A DNA stretch of 64,000 bases from Lepeophtheirus salmonis (GCF_016086655.4 NC_052133.2:44012383-44076382), one strand, 5' to 3'; counted from the stretch's first letter, positions 35,641 through 47,566 are shown. The notes: generated by a model not told the origin, from the sequence alone. A program made the numbers and translations.

Positions 35641-35879
35641 CTAATTTAAACAAACAAATCAATTCTCCTTGTATACACAATTGATGCTACATATAAAACG
35701 CCTGCAAGAATTTATTCATTTTTACATACCAGCGTTTATATTGAATTCAAATATATTAGCATATACTGTAAATGCGTGTGAACGCAAGAGAGCAATTACA
35801 AAAAAACCAAAAAAAAAACCCAGAAAACAGCTCCTTGTAGACATACTCGATGATACATGCATACGTATATAATATTTTA

Positions 35880-36640
35880 TTAATACAACTAAATTGTTAT
35901 TTCTTATTTCAAAGATATGCTTATGCTATACATCAGGGAGCACTATATTCACTTCACACTGTATACACGTTCGATGCAATATGTAAAGAAACAAATAAGT
36001 ATAGCGATTAAAAAAAAGGAAAAACGCTTGTTGCGTGTGCTCTTTCTTCTTTTTTAATCATTATTGAATCAGTCGTGGGCGGGTTAACATCTCCCTCTAA
36101 AAGAAGAATTCTCGCTTTTCTTGGGTGCAAATTGATTTTAAAATGTATAATAATATAAATATACTGGAACTTTTTCTCTATATAAATGCTATTTTAAATG
36201 TAAAAGGTTCTCTTTTTTATAGCACTTATTCATTTTCTCCTCCAAAATCATGTAAAAGGCAGCTGATATTAACAAGTGTCTTAATTCAGTAATACCATAT
36301 GCCCCTCTCTCGCCTTCTCTTCGTGCTCTTAAAAAAATCCCATCTCTTCATATTATTAGTGTTGGATCAGTCTTAAAAAACTCGAAAGACTTAGGTTCTC
36401 TCTTTCCAGTCCTGATTAAATTTGTCATTCCTATGACCGATCTCTATCGGTTTATGAATACTGGGGCAACTGCATTTCATTAGTACGACTACATTGTTAT
36501 TTCTTCGATCAAGATATGTTTATGATAAACATGAGGGAGTACTTTATATACTGCACCCTGTTACTGTTTTTTTGAAACATACATACATCCCGATAAACTT
36601 TTGTTTTATTAGTAAGATAAAGCACAAAGTTATCCCGATG
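35880..36640 (+). repeat. Local duplication flanking a family F copy
   Basis: The segments 35885-35995 and 36480-36600 are similar: both contain ACATTGTTATTTCTT-like then AAGATATGCTTATG or its variant, GAGGGAGTACT-like, and CACCCTGTTAC/CACACTGTATAC. They bracket a family F copy, which may have inserted within a duplicated segment. Confidence 0.45.
35996..36345 (-). repeat. Interspersed repeat family F, copy 2 (reverse)
   Basis: In reverse it carries AAGAGCACGAAGAGAAGGCG, GCATATGGTATTACTGAATT, TTAATATCAGCTGCCTTTTA, GAGAAAATGAATAAGTGCTA and GAAGAAAGAGCACACGC. It matches 13910-14215 and 62150-62600 block for block. Confidence 0.6.
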
Positions 36641-37068
36641 AATATATATATAGATTGCCTTAGGGCGTTGTTATTGCATGATTTCATGTCAGTTTTGGAA
36701 GGGTGAACTTTTTCTAAATATCAATTCTTGCCCACTTTGAAAAAGGGTGCACAATGTTCTGTATATAATTGAATGTGGTAGGAGAAGAAGTTTACTAATC
36801 ATGAGTTAAATAATAATTACAAGAGATCAGAAAAAGAAAATACATTCTTCAAATTACCATTTCCAATAAGCAGACCAACTAAAAAAATACACACGATTTA
36901 CATACATCACTAAATATAGTCCTAAGATTTCTTGCGTGAGAGGTAGAACAATAAATACTTTACAGTCATTGATAGCTGGAATAGCTGATTTTTCCTCATC
37001 TTAACTCTGCTTCCTCTAAGATGGTTTCTGTTTCTTTTCGGGGGGAAGGTTGCAAGATACCAATAAGT

Positions 37069-39012
37069 ATAGTTGATAATATTGTAGAGAAAAACGCGTG
37101 CAAGGAGGAGGGGAGAAAAAAGACATATGGTATCATTGTTTAAAATACTGATGTGATTATCATCTGCCTGCTTTATTATGATTTTTGAGGGTATAACAAA
37201 TGTATTTATTAGCAAAATGTTTAATGAAGATATACTACGTATAATTGACTTCGACGTTTTTTATCTGTTACAGTAGATTTGAAAACGTCACACTCCATGA
37301 AATTGTAATTCATTATGAACCTTATTCTCAGAATAATAGCTAATGAAACGACAAAGTAGAGTATTTGAAATATATTTGAAACTCAAAGTTTAAAAAAGAA
37401 GGCTCTAATTAAATATAATCTACATACTAAAAAATAAACCATTAAACATTTAAGTTAAATATACAAAATTAAACAATTAAAATCATATAACTATTAATAA
37501 TAATAAATTATAAATACAGAATATTGAAATAATAGATTGATCCAGATAATTTTTTCTTGTTCTAACATCGGAATTCAGTTAAATATAGTCATAACTTTAG
37601 GTTGCAATACACAAGCGAGACGTGGAGTTTAATCAAAAAGATAATCACCCCTCTTCTTCATGTGGAAGTTGCTATATACAATTGTGCACAGGATAGATAT
37701 ATCTCCACCGATGAGATCTAACTAATTATTAATAATAAAGTAAATGTCAAAATCATAAAATTAGACAATAAATATACTAATAAAAAAAATGTTAAAATAA
37801 ATCCATCTTAAAGATTTAGAGCAAAAGCTAATTATGTAGTAATGTCCGGCGATATTACTCTTTATTAAGAGCATCAAAAAAGATTTTTTCCACGTTATTT
37901 ATACTTATATAACAACATACTATTATCATGAAGGATATACACAATTGATAATTATAATGCTACACCCAATGTAACTACCCCCATTGTTGTGACCATTTAA
38001 ACAGTTGTTTTTGCCTTTTATGAGTTTTATGAACACCATTTTTGGAGCCTATCAACCATAACCTTAATTGATAAAAAAGTAATATTTATTGACTATGTAA
38101 TACTGGAAAACCTAATGATCATACCCAAGTCTTTAAGCAAAGAAACTAGTCTCAGACAAACTAGTTGTGAACCATACAAAGCTACTACCCCCGTTGTTGT
38201 GACCATTTAAGCAGTTGTTTTTGCCATTTAATGAGTTGTGTATCATAATTCTTGATATGTTTAGCTAAAATAGAATCATATTTTATGGTTCTATTTAAAA
38301 AAAAAATTGAATACTTACTGTTAGATAGTACAAAATTCAGAGTTCCATTTCGAAATTAGTAAATATTTTATACTTTTTCTAATAACTTGATCGTCATTTG
38401 GTGTGGATGACTCAAAACATTTTTATATTTATTTCTATAAATGACATCAGTACTAACATCCTCCATTAATTTAATGATGGCTCCTCGGGAAGGGATAGGT
38501 TTACCCGTGTATTTCTCCATAAATTTTTTGAAGGTAGATAATTAGCAATGGATAAGGTTATATTACATGCAATAAGCATCTTTGTGAGATCAGAGTTAAA
38601 GTCATACTTGATGTATTCAACATTAACTTGATTTTTTAGATAAATATGAGATGAGATCTCTTGATATGAGATGAGGATAATTAGTGGCGTGTAATTCTAG
38701 ACAGGGGACTAAAGGCGCATTTATATCGACAAATCCGACAAACCATCTGTTTCTCATCCGGTAAGTATTTTCCAAATTCCTGGGCCTCCATTTTCATAAA
38801 CCCAGACAGAAGGCGACGTTATTTTAGGCATTTTATTCAGTTCTCTATCGACTATCAGCGTCAAATATTATATTAATATTGAATAATAAAGGCGGGAATG
38901 ATGACGTTCTTGATTGATAGTAGAAGATGTATATTATTTAATCAATGATGCCATAAGTATTTCTTCTCTTCTCCTCGCACGCTTTTGTATTCTTACCAAA
39001 ATTATCAACCTT
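37069..39012 (+). mobile_element. Unrecognised 1.9-kb element, left copy of an inverted pair
   Basis: The left end is AGTTGATAAT, then GAGAAAAACGCGTGCAAGGA and GGAGGGG. The right end is the same motif inverted: CTCCTCGCACGCTTTTGTAT, then ATTATCAACCTT. So the copy has its own TIRs. Two internal direct repeats lie at about 37973-38030 and 38181-38238, sharing TTGTTGTGACCATTTAA and CAGTTGTTTTTGCC. No open frame longer than about 100 codons and no transposase motif is visible, so it is probably non-autonomous. Nearly its whole length is matched in reverse by 39586-41484. Confidence 0.65.
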
Positions 39013-39585
39013 AAGTCCATAAGGTAACGACGTGCAAGATATTATATAATTAGATCATTTCCAAGATTTTTAAGAACCAAGGGTTTATTTGACTATCGTT
39101 TTTCGAGATAATTTATCTCTCAAAAAGTATTTTTGAGATAATACCCATCTATCCAGTAAGAGATTGAATTATGATCCCTAGGGCTCCCGTAATTGAACCC
39201 TTATCATTATGGTTCATTTTACATACAAACATGAAGGATATAGATAATGATTGTACTTACTTAGAAAATATTACATATTAGATGTATTTTAGGTCAATGA
39301 AGAGAGGATGGGAGGATGAAGGGTGGACCCTTTCCTATTTGTACGTCTTCAAAAGTAAAGAAATCATGCATATCGAAGATAATAATAATTTATGGTTACT
39401 TTTGAGAGGGGATTCTATTTTTTTAGAGGAAGGGGGGTAAACGTTGTTTTTCATCTTTTATGAAAGCAGTATGTATGCAGTAAATTATGAGAGAGTTGTA
39501 AAAAATATCAACTCCCGGTATGTTAAAAAAAGTGTATCACTCAACCTTTCCTCCTCAAAATAATTCTAGGGCAATAGAGTATGAA
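39013..39585. other. Spacer between the inverted 1.9-kb copies
   Basis: About 0.57 kb of AT-rich sequence that I cannot match to either arm. It would form the loop if the inverted copies paired. No gene is seen. Confidence 0.5.
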
Positions 39586-41484
39586 TAAAGTTGATAATTT
39601 TGGTAAGAATACAAAAGCGTGCAAGGAGAAGGGAAATACTTATGGCATCATTGATTGAATAATATACATCTTCTTCTATCAAGAACGTTATCATTCCCGC
39701 CTTTATTATTCAATATTAATATAATATTAGATGTTGATAGTCGATAGAGAACTGAATAACATGCCTAAAATAATGTCTTCTTCTGTCTGGATTTCTGGAA
39801 ATGGAGGCCCAGGAATTTGGAAAATACTTACCAGACGAGAAACAGATGGCTTGTCGGATTTGTCGATGTGAATGTGCCTTTAGTCCCCTGTCTAGAATTA
39901 CACGCCACTCATTATTCTCATCTCATGTCAAGAGTATGGATATTCATCTATAAAATCAAGTTAAAGATGAATACATCAAGTCCGACTTTAACTTTGATCT
40001 CACAAAGAGGCTTATTGTATGTAATATAACCTTATCCATTGCTAATCATCCTACGTTCAAAAAATTTATGGAGAAATACACGGGTAAATTCTTCCCTTCC
40101 CGAGGAACCATCACTAATTAATGGAGGATGTTGGTAATGACGTCATTTATAGAAATACCCCCATTGTAAATTGTGAAGTTGAGATAATTTTCAGCATGTT
40201 TAGAGTCATTCACACCAAATTACGAAATGGAACTCTGAATTTTGTACCATCTAACTGTAAGTATTCATTTTTTTAAAATCTAATCATAAAATATGATTTT
40301 ATTTTAGCTAAAATTATCAAGAATTATGATACACAACTCATTACATGGCAAAAACAAGTGCTTAAATGGTCACAACAACGGGGGTAGTAGCTTTGGATGG
40401 TTCACAACTAGTTTGTCTGACATTAGTTTCTTCACTTAAAGACTTGGGTATGATCATTAGGTTTTCCAATATTACATAGTCAATAAGTATTACTTCTTTA
40501 TCACTTAAGGATTAGCTATGGTTGATACGCTCCAAGAAAAGGTTTTCAGAAAACTCATAAAAGGCAAAAACAACTGCTTAAATTGCCACAACAACGGGGG
40601 TAGTTGCATTGGGTGTAGCATTATAATTAGCAATTCTGCGTATCTTTCATGATAATAGTATGCAGTTATACAAGCATGCATTAGGGGGGGGGGTCTTTTT
40701 TGATGCCCTTCATAAGGAGTAATATCGCCCGACATTACAACATAATTAGCTTTTGCACTAAATTTTTACGATGGATTTAATTCTAACATTTTTTTACTAG
40801 TATATTTATTCTCTAATTTTATGGTTTTGACATTACTTTATAATTAAAAATTATTTAGATCTCATCGATAGAGATATTTCTATCCTGTGCACAATTGTAT
40901 ATAGCATCTTTTACATTAGGAAAAAAGGGTGAGGATCTTTATCTGGCTTGTGTTTAGCAACTTAAAGTTATGACATATTTAACTGAATTCATGTCAGAAC
41001 AAGAAAATATTATTTGGATCAATCTATTATTTCAATATTCTGTATTTATAATTTATTGTTATTATTAGTTATATGATTACAATTGTTTAATCTTGTATAT
41101 TTAACATAAATGTATGATGATTTATTTTTTAGTATGTAGATTATATTTAATTTAAGCCTTCTTTTTAAACTTGAAACTTCAAATATATTTCGAAATACTC
41201 TACTTTGTCGTTTCATTAGTTATTATTCTGAGAATATGGTTCATAATGAATTACAATTTCATGGAGTGTGACGTTTTCAAATCTACTGTAACGGATAAAA
41301 ATGTCTAAGTAAATTATACGTAGTATATCTTCATTAAACATTTTGCTAATAAATACTTTCGTTATACCCTCAAAAATCATAATAAAGCAGGCATCTGATA
41401 ATCACATCAGTATTTTAAACAATGATACCATAAGTCGCCCCCCCCTCTCCTTGCACGCGTTTTTCTCTACAGAATTATCAACTT
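39586..41484 (-). mobile_element. Unrecognised 1.9-kb element, right copy of an inverted pair
   Basis: This is the reverse complement of 37069-39012 with scattered substitutions and small gaps. Matching blocks include GGCGGGAATGATGACGTTCT against its slightly changed inverse near 39690, GGCCCAGGAATTTGGAAAAT, and TTACATTTGTT/CTTTCG variants near 41350. The ends carry AAGTTGATAAT with AAGCGTGCAAGGAG, and CTCCTTGCACGCGTTTTTC with ATTATCAACTT. The same two internal direct repeats are found at about 40334-40390 and 40552-40608. Open frames at 39817, 40505 and 41343 are shadows with no domain. Confidence 0.65.
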
Positions 41485-41594
41485 TAAGTATGGACAAACT
41501 TAAATATATATTGTCCAGATACTCCTTGGGGTACTTGTAGGCTCTGCACAGGATGCTTCAGATTTTGACAGGATTTTTTCAAATGGCACATAAT

Positions 41595-41770
41595 AACTCA
41601 GTGGGTTGGAGGGGCTGTCGCTCCTACAAATGATGAAATTTTTGGTTTTTTTCTAGAAAATTAAATTTTTTGTAAACATCTGTGAATTTTGAACTTTTAG
41701 CCAAAAAACTTAAGTTTTTAAGAATAGATATGGATTTTTGAATTTTTTGAGAATAGCACTTAGTACCAAC
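41595..41770 (+). repeat. T-rich MITE-like repeat (family A), short copy
   Basis: It starts with GGAGGGGCTGTCGCTCCTAC, then GAAATTTTTGGTTTTTTTCT and short T/A blocks with AGATATGGATTTTTGAA. The right terminus is missing. Confidence 0.55.
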
Positions 41771-43060
41771 TCCACCAATAAAGGAAAACGGTAAGAAAGT
41801 ATCATTAACTCTTTTCAAATCGCGACGTTAACTGGCTAAAACAATAATATATTAATCTGATCGCCTTACACATATGTCTTGTTAAATATCCATTCTAATT
41901 AAGTATTAGAAAATAACTAGAAATATATATATAATTTGGAGAAAATGAAATGAAAAATTGTTAATAAGGCAGTCAAGCTCTTTGGATAAGTTTCCTCTGA
42001 ATGGAGGGTGTGCTTTTGAAGACTTTTTCTTCCATCCACTCTCTTTAGAGAGGTCTCTTAATAGACTAAATTTCAATTCAAATAATTTTTTACTGGATTG
42101 CAAGTGAAGGAAGTGGGCTCCATATTTAATTTTTTGTTAATTTAGTTGATTTCCTGAAGGTTTTTTCCCCCTGGCCCTTCTGTTAGGAGATTTGCAACTA
42201 GAGAGTGAGATACCTTTTTAATAGCGAAAATTCGAAGCCTATAGGCTATAACTCTCATTAATGTGATTCGCCTCAAGAAGTCCTCTTTTTTTGTTTCATA
42301 TTTTTATTTAATAAGAGAAGAAGAAATCCTAATGGATTCAAATAAAAATTTTCAATTACCATTGCAAATTAAGAAACTCAAAAATATGCTTGACTGTTTA
42401 AAAGCAATATCCATTCTGTTGTTCTGAAAATAGACATGTATGTGTTTGAATATCTGATCTTGTTAAAAAATTTGGACGGATATGTTCGAATCAAATGATT
42501 AAAAGAGGTACTTGTCCATCTTTTATTACTCCTTTACCTTGACTCCAATTTATATTTTATTGTATTGTACATACTTATTAATTTATTACTGTTTGATGTA
42601 ATGTCACTGATGCTGATGAATAAGCAAGGGATATAGTGATTGTTTACAATAAACGATTCATACTAAAAGCCAGAAATCAAGTCCATATTTTACTCGAAAT
42701 TATCTCACAATGATAGACTCCTGACTAGAACACGCAAGTTAAGACTCAATAGTTATACCATTATTAAAACCTATTAAATGAAATGGACTCAATTACAATA
42801 CATCAAATTTGCTTTGAGTCAACTTAAAGAGAGTGTGTTTTGATGAGTATTAGTAGATGGATGGAGCTACAAATATATGTTAATATATTGTATTTACCTA
42901 TATTTACCGTGGTATTTTGTTTTCTACTGACGATGATCTCATATTACTTGATACTGTATGGCTATAACATTAATGATTATTTTTGATAAATAAATGTAAT
43001 AATTAGTTGTCATAGTTAGAGTTGACATTTTTGTAACGAAAGAACCACCTTTAAAATTAG
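41771..43060. other. No gene seen
   Basis: AT-rich sequence. The minus-strand open frames at 41624-42103 lack recognisable features. Confidence 0.4.
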
Positions 43061-43067
43061 GAAAGGA

Positions 43068-43375
43068 AAAAGGGTTTTGTGTGCTCTCTTTCTTTTTTGT
43101 TAAATATTTAATGGGTCGACGAGTTATTAACTTCTCCTCCTGACGTAAGCTTTATCTATGGTTTAAATTTGTTTTTTAAAGAAAAGTACTCATATACGAA
43201 TTACGCTTATATCGAGCTCAAAAACAACACTGATTTAAGAAAGAATTTACTCTTTTCCCAGGAGATGGGATTTGTGTATGAGCACAAATAGAAAGCAGGA
43301 GTATGACCTATGAAAATGAATTACTGCTTATAAAGAGGAGAGCCTTCTACATTTAAAATAGGAAAAATGCAGGAA
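43068..43375. repeat. Interspersed repeat family F, rearranged copy
   Basis: The left part carries GTGTGCTCTCTTTCTTTTTT, the reverse of the family's 3' block. The right part (from about 43260) carries GAAATGAATTACTGC-like (AAAATGAATTACTGCTTATA) and GAGCCTTCTACATTTAAAAT in the forward direction. The copy therefore looks inverted or foldback relative to the others. Confidence 0.45.
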
Positions 43376-43490
43376 AATTTTCAAATTTTTTTCCAAAAAT
43401 TTTAAATTTGACATATAATTTTGGATTATTTTCCCAAAAAATTAATTTTTCAATTTTTTTTTTGCTGTGGATAGCTATAAAAATTAACGC
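43376..43490 (+). repeat. T-rich MITE-like repeat (family A), fragment
   Basis: A short run of TTTTTTTCCAAAAATTTTAA, AAAAAATTAATTTTTCAATT and GTGGATAGCTATAA, with no termini. Confidence 0.45.
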
Positions 43491-44262
43491 TTCTTACTGA
43501 CTTGGGACTTTAAATTTAATTAACTCTCAAACATAAAAAGAATGACTGTTCAATCGTTCATTTTTAATAAATCAGATAATATAAATCCACTAAATATATA
43601 ATCAAGATGAATTTTACTATATAATAAAAAATAATATAACAATAACTAAATTAATTAAAACATAAACTTTTACAAAAATTAAAAAGTAGATACGTCTAAA
43701 AGAGATTACATTACGACTATTCTAGAATTATTATTTGAATTATATCAAGTTGTCTTACGCAACGTTTCTAACTTACAATCACGCAACCTTTTAAATTTTC
43801 TTCAGTGATTAACTTAAAAAGTAATGAAAAGTAACTATATTTGTTAAAAAAATTCAAAATTTAAATTTCTAATATATAAAATCTGATATTTTTTTTTCAA
43901 ATTATCAAAATGATATATTTTTAGATTGTATGCATTATGATCAAATTCAACTATGACATTGGTCATTCTAATAACACATACTATAAATTCATTTCGATGC
44001 ATTAATGTGACATGGTTATTATGTATTTATGAGTAATATAATTGTGGACATTTTAACTTTATACTCTGCATCAGAATACTTATATTTTAGTAATTTTTCA
44101 TTAATATAGTCAAAAATTACACCATTAATATATGGAAATTTCATTCCAAATGCTGTAAATACTTCGTTTAAAATTATTCGTCTAATTTTTTGGTTGTATC
44201 TTGTACAAGACTTTATAAGCAATAGATAAAATATTTTTAGTTCTTAGGCAGATTCTGTTAGC

Positions 44263-44645
44263 AAAAGTGACATAACTCCCAGGGTCTCAAAAATCTACAG
44301 TGCAAAATTGACGTAAGTGACAGGTACGCCAATTTTGTACTCGCTGCAAGACACAACCCAGGAAATATTAAGGTTGGTGCAAAATCAAGGTAACTGTATA
44401 GACCAACCATAGGCCAGGATAAAATTTTAGAAGAAAAATAATGTAAGTGACTTTTCTCTGGAAATAATTAGCATTTTGGAATTTTGTACCAGGGACTTTA
44501 TTCATTGACTGTTGTTGAGTATAATGAGAATAATGACTTATGGAGAGAAAAAAACAGCAACCATCAAAACCGATTCAATATACACAAAACAAACTTTTAA
44601 TAAACATATCTTAGAATAAAAAAATAGTGAATTACGTCACTTTTC
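44263..44645. repeat. Small inverted-repeat element with GTAAGTGAC motifs
   Basis: The left end AAAAGTGACATAACTC and right end GAATTACGTCACTTTT are inverted with two mismatches in 16. Inside, GACGTAAGTGACAGGTAC (about 44310) and ATGTAAGTGACTTTTC (about 44430) repeat the same core. It is non-coding. Confidence 0.45.
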
Positions 44646-45022
44646 CACTAAAACCACGATTTATATAGCGTTCTTAATATACTCATAAAAACAATCATTA
44701 TGTTATATTTTTTGTAATTTATAATTTGTCTAAGACCAACAAGCATTGAAAAATAAATAACAGCTCAAAGAGTTTCGAAGAGCTTAGTCTGTCATAAATT
44801 ATTTGGCTAAATGAACACGGTGAAGTCAATGAACCAACTCATCAAATTTGAATTGAATTGAAAAGTCTTTATATTTTTTTAAATGCTTTATAACTTAAAA
44901 AAGGTCGATTTTGATTGATTTTTTCATTTTAGTCATTAATTAACTTTTGGAGTAGGAAAGGTTGCGTTAGATAAAGTTCCGAAATGCCTTTGTTTACAAT
45001 TTTTAAAGTTACAAATAAAAAT

Positions 45023-45810
45023 TAGTATTGGGGTTCGGTTTGAAAATCCTAGACCAGTCGGAGACCGTTTTGATTTTTAGTGTTGGTCTTTTAAAGAAAT
45101 TAAGTCTGGACCGATTTCAGATAAAACTTCAGTCTAAATTGACCTGAAAGAAAAACTCTGGATCAAGGCTGGTTCAAAAATACAACAATTATTTTGTTTT
45201 AAGCTTCCAATATTTCTGCTTCTTTGCCTGTTATCATAGTCCTGATCATTGATTGGTTGAATTGGAATAAGCTCTTTTTAAGGTTTGAACAAATCTCAAA
45301 ACTTATTGGATGATAATTCCACAATTTGAAGAATTGGCTAACTCATATTGGGCTAACCATGAATTACTAATTCATGTGCTAACTAACAAATATCAACTTA
45401 TTTTTGGACCATTTTTACTGTTTATTTTTGGAGGAAAAGTTGTGTGATACAATGAAAATGCATTTAAAATTCGGTCTGGACTGATTCTATAAATGAATTG
45501 TTGATGACGTCATGTGTGCTTCAAAATTGTGAACATCGGTACAAAGATAAATGTGTTTCATAAATTATTATGTTCTTGTAGAAGTACCGTACAACTTATA
45601 ATAAATCAAAATAGGGGATAAAATCGGTCGATAAATTGAGAGTAAAAATATCGTCGAATTGAGAATCGGTCCACGGTTTGAATAAGATTAAATTTCTGAG
45701 TACGGTCTGAGATCGTGATGTGGAGCAAAATACGGGTCCAAATCGATCTATATAAAATCACTTAAGACCGATCCGAAAAAAACTCGGGTTTGGACCGAGT
45801 CTCAACACTA
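45023..45810. repeat. GACCGA-rich TIR element (family C), most complete copy
   Basis: The left end TAGTATTGGGGTTCGGTTTG and right end CCGAGTCTCAACACTA are inverted repeats, each containing a TA at its border. The interior is rich in GACCGA/TCGGTC words (for example GTCTGGACCGATTTCAG, CGGTCTGAGATCGTGATG). It ends about 108 bp before the start codon of the peptidase gene at 45919, so promoter or 5' leader sequence may lie in it. Confidence 0.6.
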
Positions 45811-45918
45811 CTAAAAATATCCTACAGGATTGAATTGTAATTTATAACTAAGGACTCATAGCTGATTACATTACTGATTAGTTAGCCATCATAAAGAAGT
45901 GATTACTGATTCTTCCCA

Positions 45919-47511
45919 ATGGTAAATTATACTTGTGAGGTCTGTGGAGAAATATGTTGTGGTGAAGAGTTAATGCGTTTCCATGTATTGGAAGCTCATG
46001 TTCATGGACATATTTCATGCCCTTATTGTGATCTCTCGGACATTTCCGCCAATGAAATGAGGATCCATGTTAATTCTGCCCATTTAAAAGAAGAAACTGA
46101 AAGGCAAAGAGATAACATTATCCCAAAAGAAAATGTGACCTCTCAACTTCCTTCAGATTCTTCTACTGCTAAAGTAGAAGGATCCTCTAGTGGAAAAGAA
46201 TTGGATTGTCCATTGTGTCCTTTTAAACATGTAGATGAAGAAGTACTTAGTCATCATGTAAATAATGATCATTTTGGAAAAGATGGGAAGTCCAACTCCG
46301 AAAAAGGAGTGTCAACCACTGAATCGACAACCCTGAAATGCCCTTTTTGTACATCTTATGAATACATGAATCAGAGGGATCTCTCTAAACATATGGATTC
46401 CCATCTTTCAAAAGAAGATTCACATAGTAATGATGATTATTTATTAGCACTACGTCTCCAAGAAGAAGAATCAAGGAAAAGAAATGAGGAAGAAATGAAA
46501 AACTTCAATCTACTAAAAAGACAGTATGGAATGCAAAATGAAGGTAGTTTTGCACAACAAAGTACCTCCCAAATGGAAAGAGCGGTATATGATGGAGATA
46601 TTACCGTGATGGATTACCATGAAGAAAAAATAAAATTAAAGAAATCAGAGCTAAGTGGAATGGATGACGCAAGCTCCGTTACTTTTGATATCCTTCCTAC
46701 CCTACGAAAATTATGTTCCATTTCAAATGATACTCAAAAGTCTTACTTTTGTTCATCAAATATTGATCACTATGGTTCTTCATACGGGGATAAAGGATGG
46801 GGTTGTGGTTATCGTAACCTACAAATGTTGATTTCATCCATTCAACATCAGGCAAATGCTCGATCTATTCTTTCGAAATTCAATTTAATTTCATCCAATG
46901 ACGGCTCAAATTGCGTAAGTCAGTCTATATGTACTTTACAAAAGGGAATAGAGAAGGCCTGGAAGGGTGGATATGATAGCAAAGGGGCAGAGCAGTTAGG
47001 AGGAAAACTGCATCAAACTCGAAAGTGGATTGGAGCAACAGAAATTGTAGCATTCTTTACTGCACATCAAATACGTACACAAATATTCGACTTTCATAGT
47101 CCTTCTGGAAGTAATGGAACACATCCTATTTTATTTAAATGGGTATTAGAATATTTTAGGCATCCTTCGTCTATAGAAACAGATTTTTTCAAAGATGATG
47201 ATGGAGAGCACTTTACACCACCTCTATATTTACAGCATCAAGGCCATTCTAGAACAATCGTTGGTATTGAAGTATTAAAGAAAAACAATTCCCTCCGTTT
47301 GTTGATTTTAGATCCTGGTCATTCCCATAGTCAAATATCCAAGGGTTTATCCCCATCAAATTCAAATAATACCAAAGTCTTACATTTAATACGAAAGAAT
47401 ATAAATTCGATCAAATCTCGTCAGTATCAAATTGTTGCAGTCACTGGAACTTATAGTTCTGAGCAAGAAGCTTCTCTCCATAAAACAATCACATCTTCTC
47501 GTATTTCGTAA
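45919..47511 (+). CDS. ZUP1: ZUFSP/ZUP1-type K63-linked deubiquitinase, intronless
   Basis: This is a 530-residue cysteine peptidase of the C78 (UfSP-like) family. In animals ZUFSP cleaves long K63-linked ubiquitin chains in the nucleus and supports genome stability. Four zinc fingers are visible: C6/C9/H22/H27, C34/C37/H50/H55, C97/C100/H113/H118 and C141/C144/H158/H162. A ubiquitin-binding MIU-like helix follows at about 172-184 (DDYLLALRLQEEE), and a charged linker helix to about 250. The peptidase domain runs from about 255 to 520. The catalytic Cys is C296 in GWGCGYRN, the His is H443 in QHQGHSRT, and the Asp is D465 in LDPGHS. The ATG at 45919 is preceded by an in-frame TGA at 45907. 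The frame ends in TAA at 47509-47511 with no intron. Human ZUFSP is slightly longer (about 578 residues). An AATAAA lies 50 bp downstream. The absence of introns could mean an old retrocopy, yet all key residues are intact. Confidence 0.95.
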   Translation: MVNYTCEVCGEICCGEELMRFHVLEAHVHGHISCPYCDLSDISANEMRIHVNSAHLKEETERQRDNIIPKENVTSQLPSDSSTAKVEGSSSGKELDCPLCPFKHVDEEVLSHHVNNDHFGKDGKSNSEKGVSTTESTTLKCPFCTSYEYMNQRDLSKHMDSHLSKEDSHSNDDYLLALRLQEEESRKRNEEEMKNFNLLKRQYGMQNEGSFAQQSTSQMERAVYDGDITVMDYHEEKIKLKKSELSGMDDASSVTFDILPTLRKLCSISNDTQKSYFCSSNIDHYGSSYGDKGWGCGYRNLQMLISSIQHQANARSILSKFNLISSNDGSNCVSQSICTLQKGIEKAWKGGYDSKGAEQLGGKLHQTRKWIGATEIVAFFTAHQIRTQIFDFHSPSGSNGTHPILFKWVLEYFRHPSSIETDFFKDDDGEHFTPPLYLQHQGHSRTIVGIEVLKKNNSLRLLILDPGHSHSQISKGLSPSNSNNTKVLHLIRKNINSIKSRQYQIVAVTGTYSSEQEASLHKTITSSRIS

Positions 47512-47560
47512 TTGTATACACAAAATATTACACATTATCTAATTAAATTGTGACCAGTCA

Positions 47561-47566
47561 AATAAA
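47561..47566 (+). terminator. Polyadenylation signal of the ZUFSP-type gene
   Basis: A canonical AATAAA about 50 bases after the stop codon, followed by T-rich sequence (TTTTGTCATG). It is the first such hexamer after the gene. Confidence 0.6.

Noticed and set aside
37069..41484. LTR retrotransposon
   Set aside because: The two similar 1.9-kb segments are inverted, not direct, and no gag/pol sequence lies between them.
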